Shown here piece by piece: positions 1-7,851 of a stretch of DNA of 64,000 nucleotides. The notes beneath the pieces are model-generated. The model saw only the letters and a list, made by a program, of their open reading frames with translations. It made no database searches and was not told the origin of the DNA. Within the stretch, counting starts at the first letter, position 1, and the number at the start of each line of letters is the position of its first letter. Origin of the DNA: Kaistia defluvii (lineage in GTDB: Bacteria; Pseudomonadota; Alphaproteobacteria; Rhizobiales; Kaistiaceae); contig NZ_JAPKNI010000001.1 of assembly GCF_026343955.1 (NCBI RefSeq), positions 434,001-498,000 of the forward strand, written 5' to 3'. Made by a program: the position numbers and the translations under genes.

Positions 1-1
1 G

Positions 2-166
2 CCCGGCTCCGAGGTGATCCCCTATCTGGCGCCGCATGAATCGCGCCGCCTGTTCGGGGGCGCCAGCGACACGCCGCATTCGCATCACAACGCCTCGAAG
101 GACGCCCATGGTCATGGACATTCGCATGGCCACGGTCATTCCCATGACCACGATCATGACCACTGA
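2..166 (+). CDS. ureE: Urease accessory protein UreE, C-terminal fragment
   Basis: The window opens inside this gene; only the last 54 codons are present, ending at TGA 164-166. The visible tail contains a Leu-Ala-Pro-His stretch followed by a His-rich end of alternating His with Gly, Ser and Asp, finishing HDHDHDH. UreE is the nickel metallochaperone that hands Ni2+ to the UreG-containing urease activation complex in the cytoplasm, and a C-terminal His tail is typical of many UreE proteins. The assignment rests mainly on this tail and on the position just before ureF, ureG and ureD; the folded domains lie outside the window. The stop overlaps the ureF start, which suggests translational coupling. 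Confidence 0.8.
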   Translation, partial: PGSEVIPYLAPHESRRLFGGASDTPHSHHNASKDAHGHGHSHGHGHSHDHDHDH

Positions 167-869
167 GGGAGGCGGGTCCGACAGGTCCCTGTCGGAACTG
201 CTCTATCTGCTGCAATTCGCCGACTCCGCCCTGCCGGTCGGTGGTTTCTCGTTCTCGAACGGGCTGGAAACCGCCATTCAGCAGGGTATCGTCGACGGCC
301 CGGCGACGCTGCGCACCTACACGGAAACATCGATGTGGCAGGCTGCCACCAGCGATGGCGTGGCGGTGCTCTGCGCCCACCGGGCGGTCGAGGCCGGCGA
401 TGTCGACGAGCTGATGCGGATCGACCGGCTGACCTACCAGCGCAAGCTGAACGAGGAAACGCGCCTGATGACGGTTCGCATGGGCAAGAAGCTCTGCGAG
501 TTGTCGGCGGGCATGATCGAGGAACCGCTCCCGCGCGACTGGTTCCAGAAGATCAGGAGCGGGGAGACGCCCGGTACCCATCCGGTCAGCCTCGCCATCA
601 CCCTCGGCACGCTGAAGGCCAACCGGCGCGACGCGTTCGGCGTCCATCAGTATGGCGTGGCCAACGGCGTGCTCAGCGCCGCGCTGCGCCTGATGCGGAT
701 TTCGTTCGTCGATACGCAGAAGATCCTTCTGGACGTCACGGCCCGGGTGGATACCGCCTATGAGAGGGTCGCGGATGCGACCATCGACGAAATGGCGAGC
801 TTCTCGCCGATCATCGACATTCTCGCGGCGGTCCACGTCAAGGGCCACGTCCGCATGTTCATGAACTAA
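156..869 (+). CDS. ureF: Urease accessory protein UreF
   Basis: This 237-residue protein is a helical urease maturation factor that acts with UreG and UreD on the apo-urease to allow nickel and CO2 loading. The characteristic N-terminal stretch LLQFADSALPVGGFSFSNGLE is present in substance (residues about 14-34), with the LP.GGF..S.GLE pattern typical of the family. ATG 156 is preferred because it overlaps the ureE stop (TGA 164-166); an in-frame ATG at 144 is also possible. Reading further upstream would run through the His-tail codons of ureE in another frame. The protein ends 20 bp before ureG. Length and gene order match the family well. Confidence 0.93.
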   Translation: MTTEGGGSDRSLSELLYLLQFADSALPVGGFSFSNGLETAIQQGIVDGPATLRTYTETSMWQAATSDGVAVLCAHRAVEAGDVDELMRIDRLTYQRKLNEETRLMTVRMGKKLCELSAGMIEEPLPRDWFQKIRSGETPGTHPVSLAITLGTLKANRRDAFGVHQYGVANGVLSAALRLMRISFVDTQKILLDVTARVDTAYERVADATIDEMASFSPIIDILAAVHVKGHVRMFMN

Positions 870-889
870 CAAGGTAGCTGGATAGCACT

Positions 890-1525
890 ATGAAAAAGAT
901 CCCCCGCATCGGCATTGGTGGACCCGTCGGCTCCGGCAAGACCGCCATCATCGAGGCGATCACGCCTGTGCTCGTGAAGCTCGGCTATCGCATCCTGGTG
1001 ATCACAAACGACGTCGTCACCACCGAAGACGCCAAGCATGTGCAGCGCACGCTGCGCGGCATCCTGCTGGAAGAGCGCATCATCGGCGTCGAGACCGGCG
1101 GCTGCCCGCATACCGCCGTGCGCGAAGACCCGAGCATGAACCTCGCCGCCGTCGAGGAGATGGAAGCGAAGTTCCCCGATTCCGACCTCGTGCTGATCGA
1201 GAGCGGCGGCGACAACCTGACGCTCACCTTCAGCCCGGCCCTGGTCGACTTCTTCATCTACGTGATCGACGTCGCCGCCGGCGACAAGATCCCGCGCAAG
1301 AACGGCCCCGGCGTCAGCCATTCCGACATCCTGGTCATCAACAAGACCGATCTGGCCCCCTATGTCGGCGCCAGCCTGAAGGTCATGGACGATGACTCCC
1401 GCATGATGCGCGGCAAGAAGCCTTTCGTCTTCACCAACTGCAAGACGAATGAAGGCATCGAGGAGCTGACCGACCTGATCCGCCAGAACCTGCTGTTCGA
1501 AACCACCGAAAAAGCAGGCGCGTGA
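890..1525 (+). CDS. ureG: Urease accessory GTPase UreG
   Basis: This 211-residue protein is the SIMIBI-class GTPase that powers nickel delivery during urease maturation. The P-loop GPVGSGKT lies at residues 11-18, a Cys-Pro-His motif (GGCPHTA) around residue 72 is the known UreG metal site, the ESGGDNLT segment is the conserved switch region, and the guanine-specificity motif NKTD is near residue 150. Length is normal for the family (about 200-210). The start follows a purine-rich stretch (aaggtagc) after ureF. The stop TGA overlaps the ureD start as TGATG, so ureF, ureG and ureD are probably read from one message. Confidence 0.97.
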   Translation: MKKIPRIGIGGPVGSGKTAIIEAITPVLVKLGYRILVITNDVVTTEDAKHVQRTLRGILLEERIIGVETGGCPHTAVREDPSMNLAAVEEMEAKFPDSDLVLIESGGDNLTLTFSPALVDFFIYVIDVAAGDKIPRKNGPGVSHSDILVINKTDLAPYVGASLKVMDDDSRMMRGKKPFVFTNCKTNEGIEELTDLIRQNLLFETTEKAGA

Positions 1526-2433
1526 TGTTCAGCGGCGCCCGGGAACTGGGGGCTTATCAGGATGAGCCCCCTCAGCTGCCGAGCGGCTCCTTCGGCAAGA
1601 ACGCGATGTTGCGGCTCGGTTTCGAACCGGGTCCGCATCGCAGTCTCTTGCGCACCCTGCACCGCCGTGCGCCCCTGATCGTCCAGCAGGCGCTCTACTG
1701 GGACGAGGAGATGCCGGGCCTGCCCTGCGTCTCCATCATCTCCAATGCCGGCGGTATCCTGCAGGGGGACCGCAACGTCGTCGAGATCGACATGGCGGCC
1801 GGCTCGCAGGCGCATGTCACGACCCAGTCGGCGACCCGCATCCACGAGATGGACGCCAACTATGCCAGCCAGACCCAGGAACTGACCCTGGCGGCTGGCT
1901 CCTACCTGGAATACATCGCGCGCCCGATCATTCCGGCGAGGAACTCGCGCTTCATCCAGGCAACCAAGGTTTCGATCGATCCGACGGCGACGCTGATCTA
2001 CTCGGAGATCCTGATGCCGGGCCGCAAGCATTACGGCGACGGCGAGATCTTCCAGTACAAGCTGTTCTCGTCGACGGTCGAAGCGGCGCGGCCCGACGGC
2101 ACGGCGCTGTTCGCGGAGAAGTTCGTGATCGAGCCCGACGTCAGCGAACTCTCGCGCATGGGCGTGATGGGCGGCTTCCATGTCTTCGGCAACGTCATCG
2201 TGCTGACGCCGAAGGAGAACGCCGACGCCCTGTTCGACCGGGTCACGCCGGCCTTCGACGCGGACAACGAGATCGCCTATGGCGCCAGCCGCCTGCCGAA
2301 CGATGCCGGCATCATCTTCAAGGTGCTGGCGATGGAATCGGCGCCGGTGATGGCCAAGATCCGCGAGTTCTGGTCCGAAGCGCGCGAGATCGCCGCCGGC
2401 CACAGGGTGCCCGAGAACTTTCTCTGGGCCTGA
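1525..2433 (+). CDS. ureD: Urease accessory protein UreD (UreH)
   Basis: This protein of about 302 residues belongs to the UreD/UreH family, the scaffold that docks UreF-UreG onto apo-urease. Family-typical segments are visible: GGILQGDRN with SNAGG just before it (residues about 73-85), an ARPIIPARNSRF segment and an EILMPGRKHYGDGE segment around the middle. ATG 1525 overlaps the ureG stop as TGATG; a GTG one codon upstream (1522) is the alternative. The gene closes the accessory set E-F-G-D seen in the second urease operon of Brucella, where a urea transporter follows as it does here. Confidence 0.93.
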   Translation: MFSGARELGAYQDEPPQLPSGSFGKNAMLRLGFEPGPHRSLLRTLHRRAPLIVQQALYWDEEMPGLPCVSIISNAGGILQGDRNVVEIDMAAGSQAHVTTQSATRIHEMDANYASQTQELTLAAGSYLEYIARPIIPARNSRFIQATKVSIDPTATLIYSEILMPGRKHYGDGEIFQYKLFSSTVEAARPDGTALFAEKFVIEPDVSELSRMGVMGGFHVFGNVIVLTPKENADALFDRVTPAFDADNEIAYGASRLPNDAGIIFKVLAMESAPVMAKIREFWSEAREIAAGHRVPENFLWA

Positions 2434-2470
2434 GGCCCGACCGGAAGGTCGCGGCACCACCGCAATCGAC

Positions 2471-2531
2471 CCGCCGGCGCCTGGCCGGCGGCGGCAACCA
2501 ATTTGGGACGGTCACGTCGCCGAGGGGCGAC
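2471..2531 (+). other. Two stem-loops in the ureD-transporter spacer
   Basis: The spacer holds two perfect inverted repeats. CCGCCGGC (2471-2478) pairs with GCCGGCGG (2484-2491) around a five-base loop, and GTCGCC (2516-2521) pairs with GGCGAC (2526-2531) around GAGG. No T-run follows either, so they do not look like intrinsic terminators. They could protect or process the intercistronic RNA or reduce read-through. Structure is seen in the sequence; function is inference. Confidence 0.35.
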
Positions 2532-2550
2532 CAACGACAAGGGGGACACG

Positions 2551-3573
2551 ATGTCGGATGCGCTCTCTGCCTGGACAGGCTTCACGCAAAGGAATGCGCT
2601 CGCGCGCTTCCTGGACATCAACCTGCGCGGTGCCGGCCAGGTCATCTTCCAGAACAATCCCCTCACCGGCCTGTTCTTCCTCGTCGCCATCCTCTGGGGC
2701 GCGATCGCCAGCGGCCAGATCGACATCGCCATTGGCGCGGTCGTGGCCCTGGTCGTGGCGACCGTCACCGCCATGCTGCTGAATGTGGACCAGACGTCGC
2801 TCGAACAGGGAATGTTCGGCTTCAACGGCGTGCTGGTGGGCGTCGCGGTGCCGACCCTGCTCGCCGATGGAGCGGCGATGTGGTTCATCCTTCTCGTTGG
2901 CGCGGCGGTCTCGACCGTCGTGATGCTCGCCGTGTCCAAGGTGATGAAGACTTGGGAAGCGCCGGCGCTCACCTTCCCGTTCGTGCTGACCTCCTGGTTC
3001 CTGGTGCTCGGCGCGTATTCCTTCGGGCATCTGCCGATCGCCTCGATGGGCCCGGCGGCCCTGCCGCATGCGCAGGACATGGCTGGCGCGGATTCGGCGC
3101 TGAATGTCACGGAGTTGCTGCTGGCTTGGCTCAAGGGCCCGGCGCAGGTCTTCCTGATCAACAATCCGGTCAGCGGCGTGCTCGTGCTGCTCGGCCTGCT
3201 TGTCTCGTCCGCCTGGGCGGCAGGCCTCGCGGCGATTGGCGCGGCGGTGGCGCTGGCCGTTTCGCTGGCGCTCGGCGCCAGCCTCGCCGCCGTGACGGCC
3301 GGCCTCTACGGCTTCAGCCCCGTCCTGACGGCGGTCGGCCTCGGCTGCGTCTTCTATGCGCCCTCCCCGCGCGTTCTCGGCTTCGCGCTGCTCGGCACCG
3401 TCTTCACCGTGCTGGTCCAGGGCGCCATGAATGCCGGTGTCGCGCCGCTCGGCATCCCGACCTTCACCGCCCCGTTCGTCTTCGTCACCTGGCTGTTCCT
3501 GCTGCCCAAGGCCGACCTGAAGCCGCATCCGCATGGCCTCATGCAGGGCGGGCTGTTCAAGAAGACGCCCTGA
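2551..3573 (+). CDS. Urea transporter, UT-B/Yut family
   Basis: This 340-residue polytopic inner-membrane protein resembles the urea transporter family (the ureT gene of the Brucella ure-2 operon occupies the same place). The internal duplication of the family is readable: QVIFQNNPLTGLFF near residue 30 matches QVFLINNPVSGVLV near residue 206, and GMFGFNGVLVGVAV matches GLYGFSPVLTAVGL. Nearly the whole chain is hydrophobic. ATG 2551 is chosen because AAGGGGG lies just upstream; a TTG at 2503 would add residues not expected in the family. Location after the urease accessory genes supports urea uptake feeding urease. The symbol ureT is used in Brucella but is left blank here. Confidence 0.88.
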   Translation: MSDALSAWTGFTQRNALARFLDINLRGAGQVIFQNNPLTGLFFLVAILWGAIASGQIDIAIGAVVALVVATVTAMLLNVDQTSLEQGMFGFNGVLVGVAVPTLLADGAAMWFILLVGAAVSTVVMLAVSKVMKTWEAPALTFPFVLTSWFLVLGAYSFGHLPIASMGPAALPHAQDMAGADSALNVTELLLAWLKGPAQVFLINNPVSGVLVLLGLLVSSAWAAGLAAIGAAVALAVSLALGASLAAVTAGLYGFSPVLTAVGLGCVFYAPSPRVLGFALLGTVFTVLVQGAMNAGVAPLGIPTFTAPFVFVTWLFLLPKADLKPHPHGLMQGGLFKKTP

Positions 3574-3647
3574 CGGGAGCCCCGCGCTCCCGCCATCCGC
3601 CAAGACGAACCGTCTTGGCGATGCCTCTGCCTGTTCCGGGGAAAATC

Positions 3648-4733
3648 ATGACGATCGCGCTGTATGTTCTGGCCTTTCTTGTGGGCGCCATCCTGCTCGC
3701 CCTCTATTTCCGCTCGATCGTCGTCGTCGCGCTGCTGAACTCGAAAACGAACGACTTCGTCGAGCGCAATGCCCGGCGGAGCGCGGTCGCCATCATCCAG
3801 CGCTTCATCGGCCGGAGCATCGGCTATACCGAGATCCAGCGGCGCCAGGCCTGGATCATGCCGCTCTTCGTGCTGCTCGCGGTGGTGACGTGGTTCCTGC
3901 TGGTGCAGATCGCGTTCACCGGCATTCTCTGGGGCCTGCGCATCGAGCCGGATTTCTGGCGGGCGCTGAGCGCCAGCGGTTCGGCGCTCAGCACGCTCGG
4001 CTATCTCACGCCCTCGACGCTGGTCGGCGAATACCTTGCCGTCTTCCAGGCTGCGATCGGCCTCGCCGTCGTGATGCTGCTCTTCACCTTCGTTCCCGGC
4101 TACCAGGCCGCGATCCAGACCCGCGAGCGAAGGGTCGGCTGGTTCTATGCCCGTACCGAGGACGAAGCCAGCAGCGAACGCTATCTGGGCTGGCTCCTCG
4201 AAGAGAAGGACGACGGCAGCATCGGCGAGGGCTGGGAGGACTGGGAGAACTGGTTCCGCGGCATCCGCGAAACCCATACGCTGTCGCCGATCCTTTCCTA
4301 TGTCCCGTCGATCTATCCCGGCACAAGCTGGATCGCCACATCGCTCAGCGTGCTCGATACCGCAACGGCGCTGGCGGCCTGCCTCGGCCGCCAGGCGCCG
4401 GCGGAAGCCCGGCTCTGCCGTCGGGAGGGCGCCACCACGATGCGTCTCCTGGCCGCCGCACTCGACGTCGGCGCGCCGCGCCGCCCGAACGACCGCGCCG
4501 CCAACACCAACCGCTTCGACAGGCTCTACGACGCGCTCGTCACCGCCGGATTGCCAGTGATCCACGATCGGGCCGAATGCCGCCGCAGCTATCTTGCCAT
4601 GCGGGTGGAATACGCCCCGTTCATCCATCAGATCGCCCTGGCAACCCTGACGCCGACCTCGGTGCTCGACGTCACCGGGCCGTTCCTCGGCACGGCTTCC
4701 GCACCGAACGAGCCGATCCACAGCGCGATCTAG
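3648..4733 (+). CDS. Two-TM ion-channel-like membrane protein
   Basis: The 361-residue product has an N-terminal membrane helix (residues about 2-22), a second strong helix (about 64-85), a short re-entrant-looking segment SASGSALSTLGYLTP (about 108-122), and a third helix (about 128-148), then a soluble domain of about 210 residues. Helix, pore-like loop containing TLGY, helix resembles a potassium-channel core, where TVGYG would be usual; here the filter would read STLGYL. That reading is inference. ATG 3648 follows CCGGGGAAAATC; an in-frame ATG at 3621 is possible. The gene lies 75 bp after the urea transporter. The soluble domain has a Trp/Glu-rich patch around residues 195-207 and is not recognised. 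Confidence 0.6.
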   Translation: MTIALYVLAFLVGAILLALYFRSIVVVALLNSKTNDFVERNARRSAVAIIQRFIGRSIGYTEIQRRQAWIMPLFVLLAVVTWFLLVQIAFTGILWGLRIEPDFWRALSASGSALSTLGYLTPSTLVGEYLAVFQAAIGLAVVMLLFTFVPGYQAAIQTRERRVGWFYARTEDEASSERYLGWLLEEKDDGSIGEGWEDWENWFRGIRETHTLSPILSYVPSIYPGTSWIATSLSVLDTATALAACLGRQAPAEARLCRREGATTMRLLAAALDVGAPRRPNDRAANTNRFDRLYDALVTAGLPVIHDRAECRRSYLAMRVEYAPFIHQIALATLTPTSVLDVTGPFLGTASAPNEPIHSAI

Positions 4734-4744
4734 GCACCTGGCGC

Positions 4745-4880
4745 CCCCTGCGCCCCTCTCCTGGAAGGGAACACCGAGCCCTCTCCCTGCCCGCTCCGGA
4801 AGCGGACGGGGCGGACCGGCGCGCTTCCGGAATCGCCCAGGTCGCTCCTGGGCGACGGCGCATCTCGCCTTCGTGGACGG
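4745..4880. repeat. Degenerate CTCTCC-type intergenic repeat
   Basis: The converging genes at 4733 and 4909 are separated by GC-rich sequence with CCCTCTCC runs and short inverted repeats (for example CCGCTCCGGAAGCGG near 4790). It resembles the better preserved palindromic elements at 20.4, 32.4 and 46.8 kb but is too decayed to align with confidence. No terminator with a T-run is visible. Confidence 0.25.
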
Positions 4881-4908
4881 AGCAAGGCGCGGATCCTGCC
4901 CTTGCCCC

Positions 4909-6915
4909 TTACTGTGCCGGCTGCATCAGCTGCGACAGCCGCGCCAGTTCGAAATCGACCTCCTGAAAGGCCGCATCCGCGTCCGGGCTCGTTGCCGCGA
5001 GCGCATCCGGCGCCTCGGTGCCACCAACCGCGGAGCCGGTTCGCAAGCCCTCGAGCCTGGCGAGGCGGCGCTCGACACTGGCGGGGTCGAGCGTGACGGC
5101 GCCCGAAAGACGGAGTTGCGCCAATCCGGTGATGCGGTCGCACAGGCGCTCTGCCTCGACGACCGCCGGGAACCATGCGGCGGCCTCGCGGCTGGCGGGC
5201 GGCGGTTCGGCGATGGCGCGCTGCAGGCCGGCGCGCACATTGGACAGGCTTCGATAGGCGGCCGTCATCGCGCTGAACAGCTTTCCAGGCGCGGCCGCCT
5301 TGTCGGCGGCATCGGTGGCGCAGGCGGCCCGCAAATAGACCTCCGACGCCGCCACCGCGCGATCAAAGGACTGGCGGATCTCCGGGACGGGATCGCGCGG
5401 CCAGATCAGATAGCCGAACACGACGGCGATGCCGGAACCAATCAGCGTGTCGACAAGCCGTTGCGCGCCGAAATCGACCGTCCCCTGCGCGGTCATGTCG
5501 ATCAGGATCAGGATCAGCGGCGTCATGAAGGCGCATTGCATGGCATAGCCGCGTTGCCCCGCACCCGGCAGGACCAATCCAAGCGCCGCCATGCAGGCGA
5601 ACAGCCAGATCCCCTTCGGGATGAGGGTGAGAATGGCCACACCGATGAACACGCCGATGATCGTGCCGATCGAACGCTGCATCGCGCGGACGAAGACGGA
5701 TCCGAAGTCGGGCTTCAGCACGATCACCACGCAGAGCGGGATCCAATAGGATCGGACTCCGCCGAGATAGCTCTGCGCCGCGAAGGCGATGGCAAGGCAA
5801 AGGGCCAGCCGCAGCGCCGAGATGACGACGTCGCGGCCCGGCGCGAGGCGGCCGATCCGGTCGAGCCACCAGCGCCGCTCCAGCAAGGACGGCGAAGGCA
5901 TGGGATGGGGACGCGACGCACCGGCGGCCGCCTGGGTCCGGGGCGCCTCGCCCGGCCAGATCTCGTCGCACAGGCGGCCGACATAGCGCATCAGCAGCGG
6001 CGCGTCCGGCGCGACTTCCGCGCCCGCGGGCCGCGCTCCGCTCTTGGCCACGGCGTGGGCGATCTGCTCGAGCCGATGCCCGGCCGCGTGCAGGGTCTCG
6101 ACCGAATTGCCGCCGGCAACCAGGGTGGAAAAAATCAGGCTCGCCGTCGACAGGATCGCGGCGCGGCGGTTGCTGTCCGGCGTGCTGCCTTCATTGCCGA
6201 GCCGCGTTTCGAGCAGGCCGGAATAGGCCTTGAGCATCGCGTCGGTGACATGGCGGCGCTGCCGCTCGAATGGAGTGTCGAGCGCGGCTGCCACCTGGGC
6301 CGGCGGGGGATCGGCATCGATCCGCGCCAGATGCGACAGCGACCGTAGCAATTGCGCCAGCGTCGTCCGTTCCGGCAGATGGCGGTCGAACGCCGCCTCG
6401 ATCCCCAGCAACAGCGCGGCAAAGGCGGCGCCACCGGCAAACAGCAGCGTCGGCAACCAGATCGATGCCGGAGGATGGCCGGCGCCCGCGATCACCGCCA
6501 GCATCAGCATCTGCATGGCCGCCTTCGAGAAGACCGCGCCATAGCCGCTGATCAGGCCGGAAAGAATGCCGACCAGGATCAGCATGACCAGGGTCAGCAG
6601 CCCGTGCCCCGACACCAGCGACCCCAGCACGAAGCCGGACATGGCGATCGGGACGATGATCAGGAAGTTATGGAGACGGACCGAATAGGGATCGGACTGG
6701 ACCTTGATCGAATTCAGCAACGCGCCGAGCGCGACCAGGATGGCGGATTCCGTCTGGCCGGTGATCAGCCCGACCACCATCGGCACCGTCACCGCGATGG
6801 CCAGGCGGATCGACTGGCGCCACGGCCAGGCCGCCTTCGGATTGAGCCGCGTCAGGTTCACGAGCCATTCGGCAGGCCTGTAATGCATTCGCTGTACCAT
6901 TGTCGCACCGGCCAT
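4909..6915 (-). CDS. FUSC family membrane protein (aromatic-compound exporter type)
   Basis: This 668-residue inner-membrane protein has the two-block plan of the FUSC/YccS/AaeB family: a hydrophobic bundle at about residues 27-180, a long soluble helical stretch, a second hydrophobic bundle at about 395-520 containing the segment GGVRSYWIPLCVVIVLKPDF, and a soluble C-terminus. That segment matches the family pattern around YWIPLT..VLKP. Members export aromatic carboxylic acids or similar toxic compounds, usually with a membrane-fusion partner; none is nearby. ATG 6915 is the first start; Met6 and Met10 are alternatives. Confidence 0.8.
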   Translation of the reverse strand: MAGATMVQRMHYRPAEWLVNLTRLNPKAAWPWRQSIRLAIAVTVPMVVGLITGQTESAILVALGALLNSIKVQSDPYSVRLHNFLIIVPIAMSGFVLGSLVSGHGLLTLVMLILVGILSGLISGYGAVFSKAAMQMLMLAVIAGAGHPPASIWLPTLLFAGGAAFAALLLGIEAAFDRHLPERTTLAQLLRSLSHLARIDADPPPAQVAAALDTPFERQRRHVTDAMLKAYSGLLETRLGNEGSTPDSNRRAAILSTASLIFSTLVAGGNSVETLHAAGHRLEQIAHAVAKSGARPAGAEVAPDAPLLMRYVGRLCDEIWPGEAPRTQAAAGASRPHPMPSPSLLERRWWLDRIGRLAPGRDVVISALRLALCLAIAFAAQSYLGGVRSYWIPLCVVIVLKPDFGSVFVRAMQRSIGTIIGVFIGVAILTLIPKGIWLFACMAALGLVLPGAGQRGYAMQCAFMTPLILILIDMTAQGTVDFGAQRLVDTLIGSGIAVVFGYLIWPRDPVPEIRQSFDRAVAASEVYLRAACATDAADKAAAPGKLFSAMTAAYRSLSNVRAGLQRAIAEPPPASREAAAWFPAVVEAERLCDRITGLAQLRLSGAVTLDPASVERRLARLEGLRTGSAVGGTEAPDALAATSPDADAAFQEVDFELARLSQLMQPAQ

Positions 6916-7028
6916 CGCCGGGGCCGCAACCGGAGGCTTTGGCGATTCACCAGCCTAATCTTATAGTTGGTAAAGCCGGGCAGGGAAACGGCAGCGATCC
7001 GCCGGACCTCGGATGTCACCGCGCGCCG

Positions 7029-7658
7029 TCAGCCGCCGACATGCACCCAGGCATAGGCGAGAAGCGCCACGACGCCGACAAGGATCCCGGCCAGAAAGGC
7101 CGCGACGATCCACCCCGTCGGCGCAGCCGCCATGGCAGGCGCAATGACCTCCGGCGCCTCGACCGCTGGTTCGCGGCCGAGCCGGCGCCGGTCCCGGCGC
7201 GGCGTCTCCGCCTGCGCGGCGGCGCGCCGCAACAGCCAGTCGCCCTCCAGCGCGCGGTCGCGCTCGATGATCCGCTCGGCGACGTAGTGCATGACACAGT
7301 CGGCCATGTCATCGAGATCGGCGGTCTCGAGAATGACGGTGCGGCCGAGCCGCGTGTCCTTCAGGAAGCGATAGGTTCGACGGTCGCGCGCCATAGAGAC
7401 GAAGGAGGTCATGTCGATCCAGAAGCGCGGCTGACTGCCGGTATCGATCTGCGCCACGAACTGGTCGTCGCCCTCGGGAACCTCCGCGAAGACGCCGCGC
7501 AATTCATCGGCCAGCAGGTCGAGCCTGGCCCGTTCGGCGTCCCTCAGTTCCACCACCACGTCGGCGCGCTCCGCCTCCGCCAGCCGGACCTTGCGGATCG
7601 CATCGGCGAGATGGCGGACATTGGAAGGCGAACCCTGCCTGCCGCTGGCGTCGGTCAT
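7029..7658 (-). CDS. Unknown protein with C-terminal membrane anchor
   Basis: I do not recognise this 209-residue protein. The first 120 residues look soluble and acidic/basic mixed, with a motif-like stretch FWIDMTSFVSMARDRRTYRFL and then LDDMADCVMHYVAERIIERD. An arginine-rich segment follows, and one hydrophobic helix (about residues 181-203) ends the chain, so it is probably a tail-anchored inner-membrane protein with its main domain in the cytoplasm. ATG 7658 is chosen because GGAG lies seven bases upstream; the reading frame is open further but that part has no protein-like composition. It is divergent from the binding-protein gene at 7852, sharing a 193-bp control region. Confidence 0.6.
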   Translation of the reverse strand: MTDASGRQGSPSNVRHLADAIRKVRLAEAERADVVVELRDAERARLDLLADELRGVFAEVPEGDDQFVAQIDTGSQPRFWIDMTSFVSMARDRRTYRFLKDTRLGRTVILETADLDDMADCVMHYVAERIIERDRALEGDWLLRRAAAQAETPRRDRRRLGREPAVEAPEVIAPAMAAAPTGWIVAAFLAGILVGVVALLAYAWVHVGG

Positions 7659-7851
7659 CCCCTGGCTCCGAAGTGATGCGATCTCATGCCGCCACCCTAG
7701 CAAATCCGCAGCAACGCCGCATCCCCCGGATCGAGCATGGGCCCGGGCGCGCGGAACCCTGTGACGCCACATCCCGGAAAAGCACGACAAAGGCTTGAGA
7801 TCGCCTGAATTCTGACGATTATCGCGCCCGGGTCGGGACGGATACGGAGAC

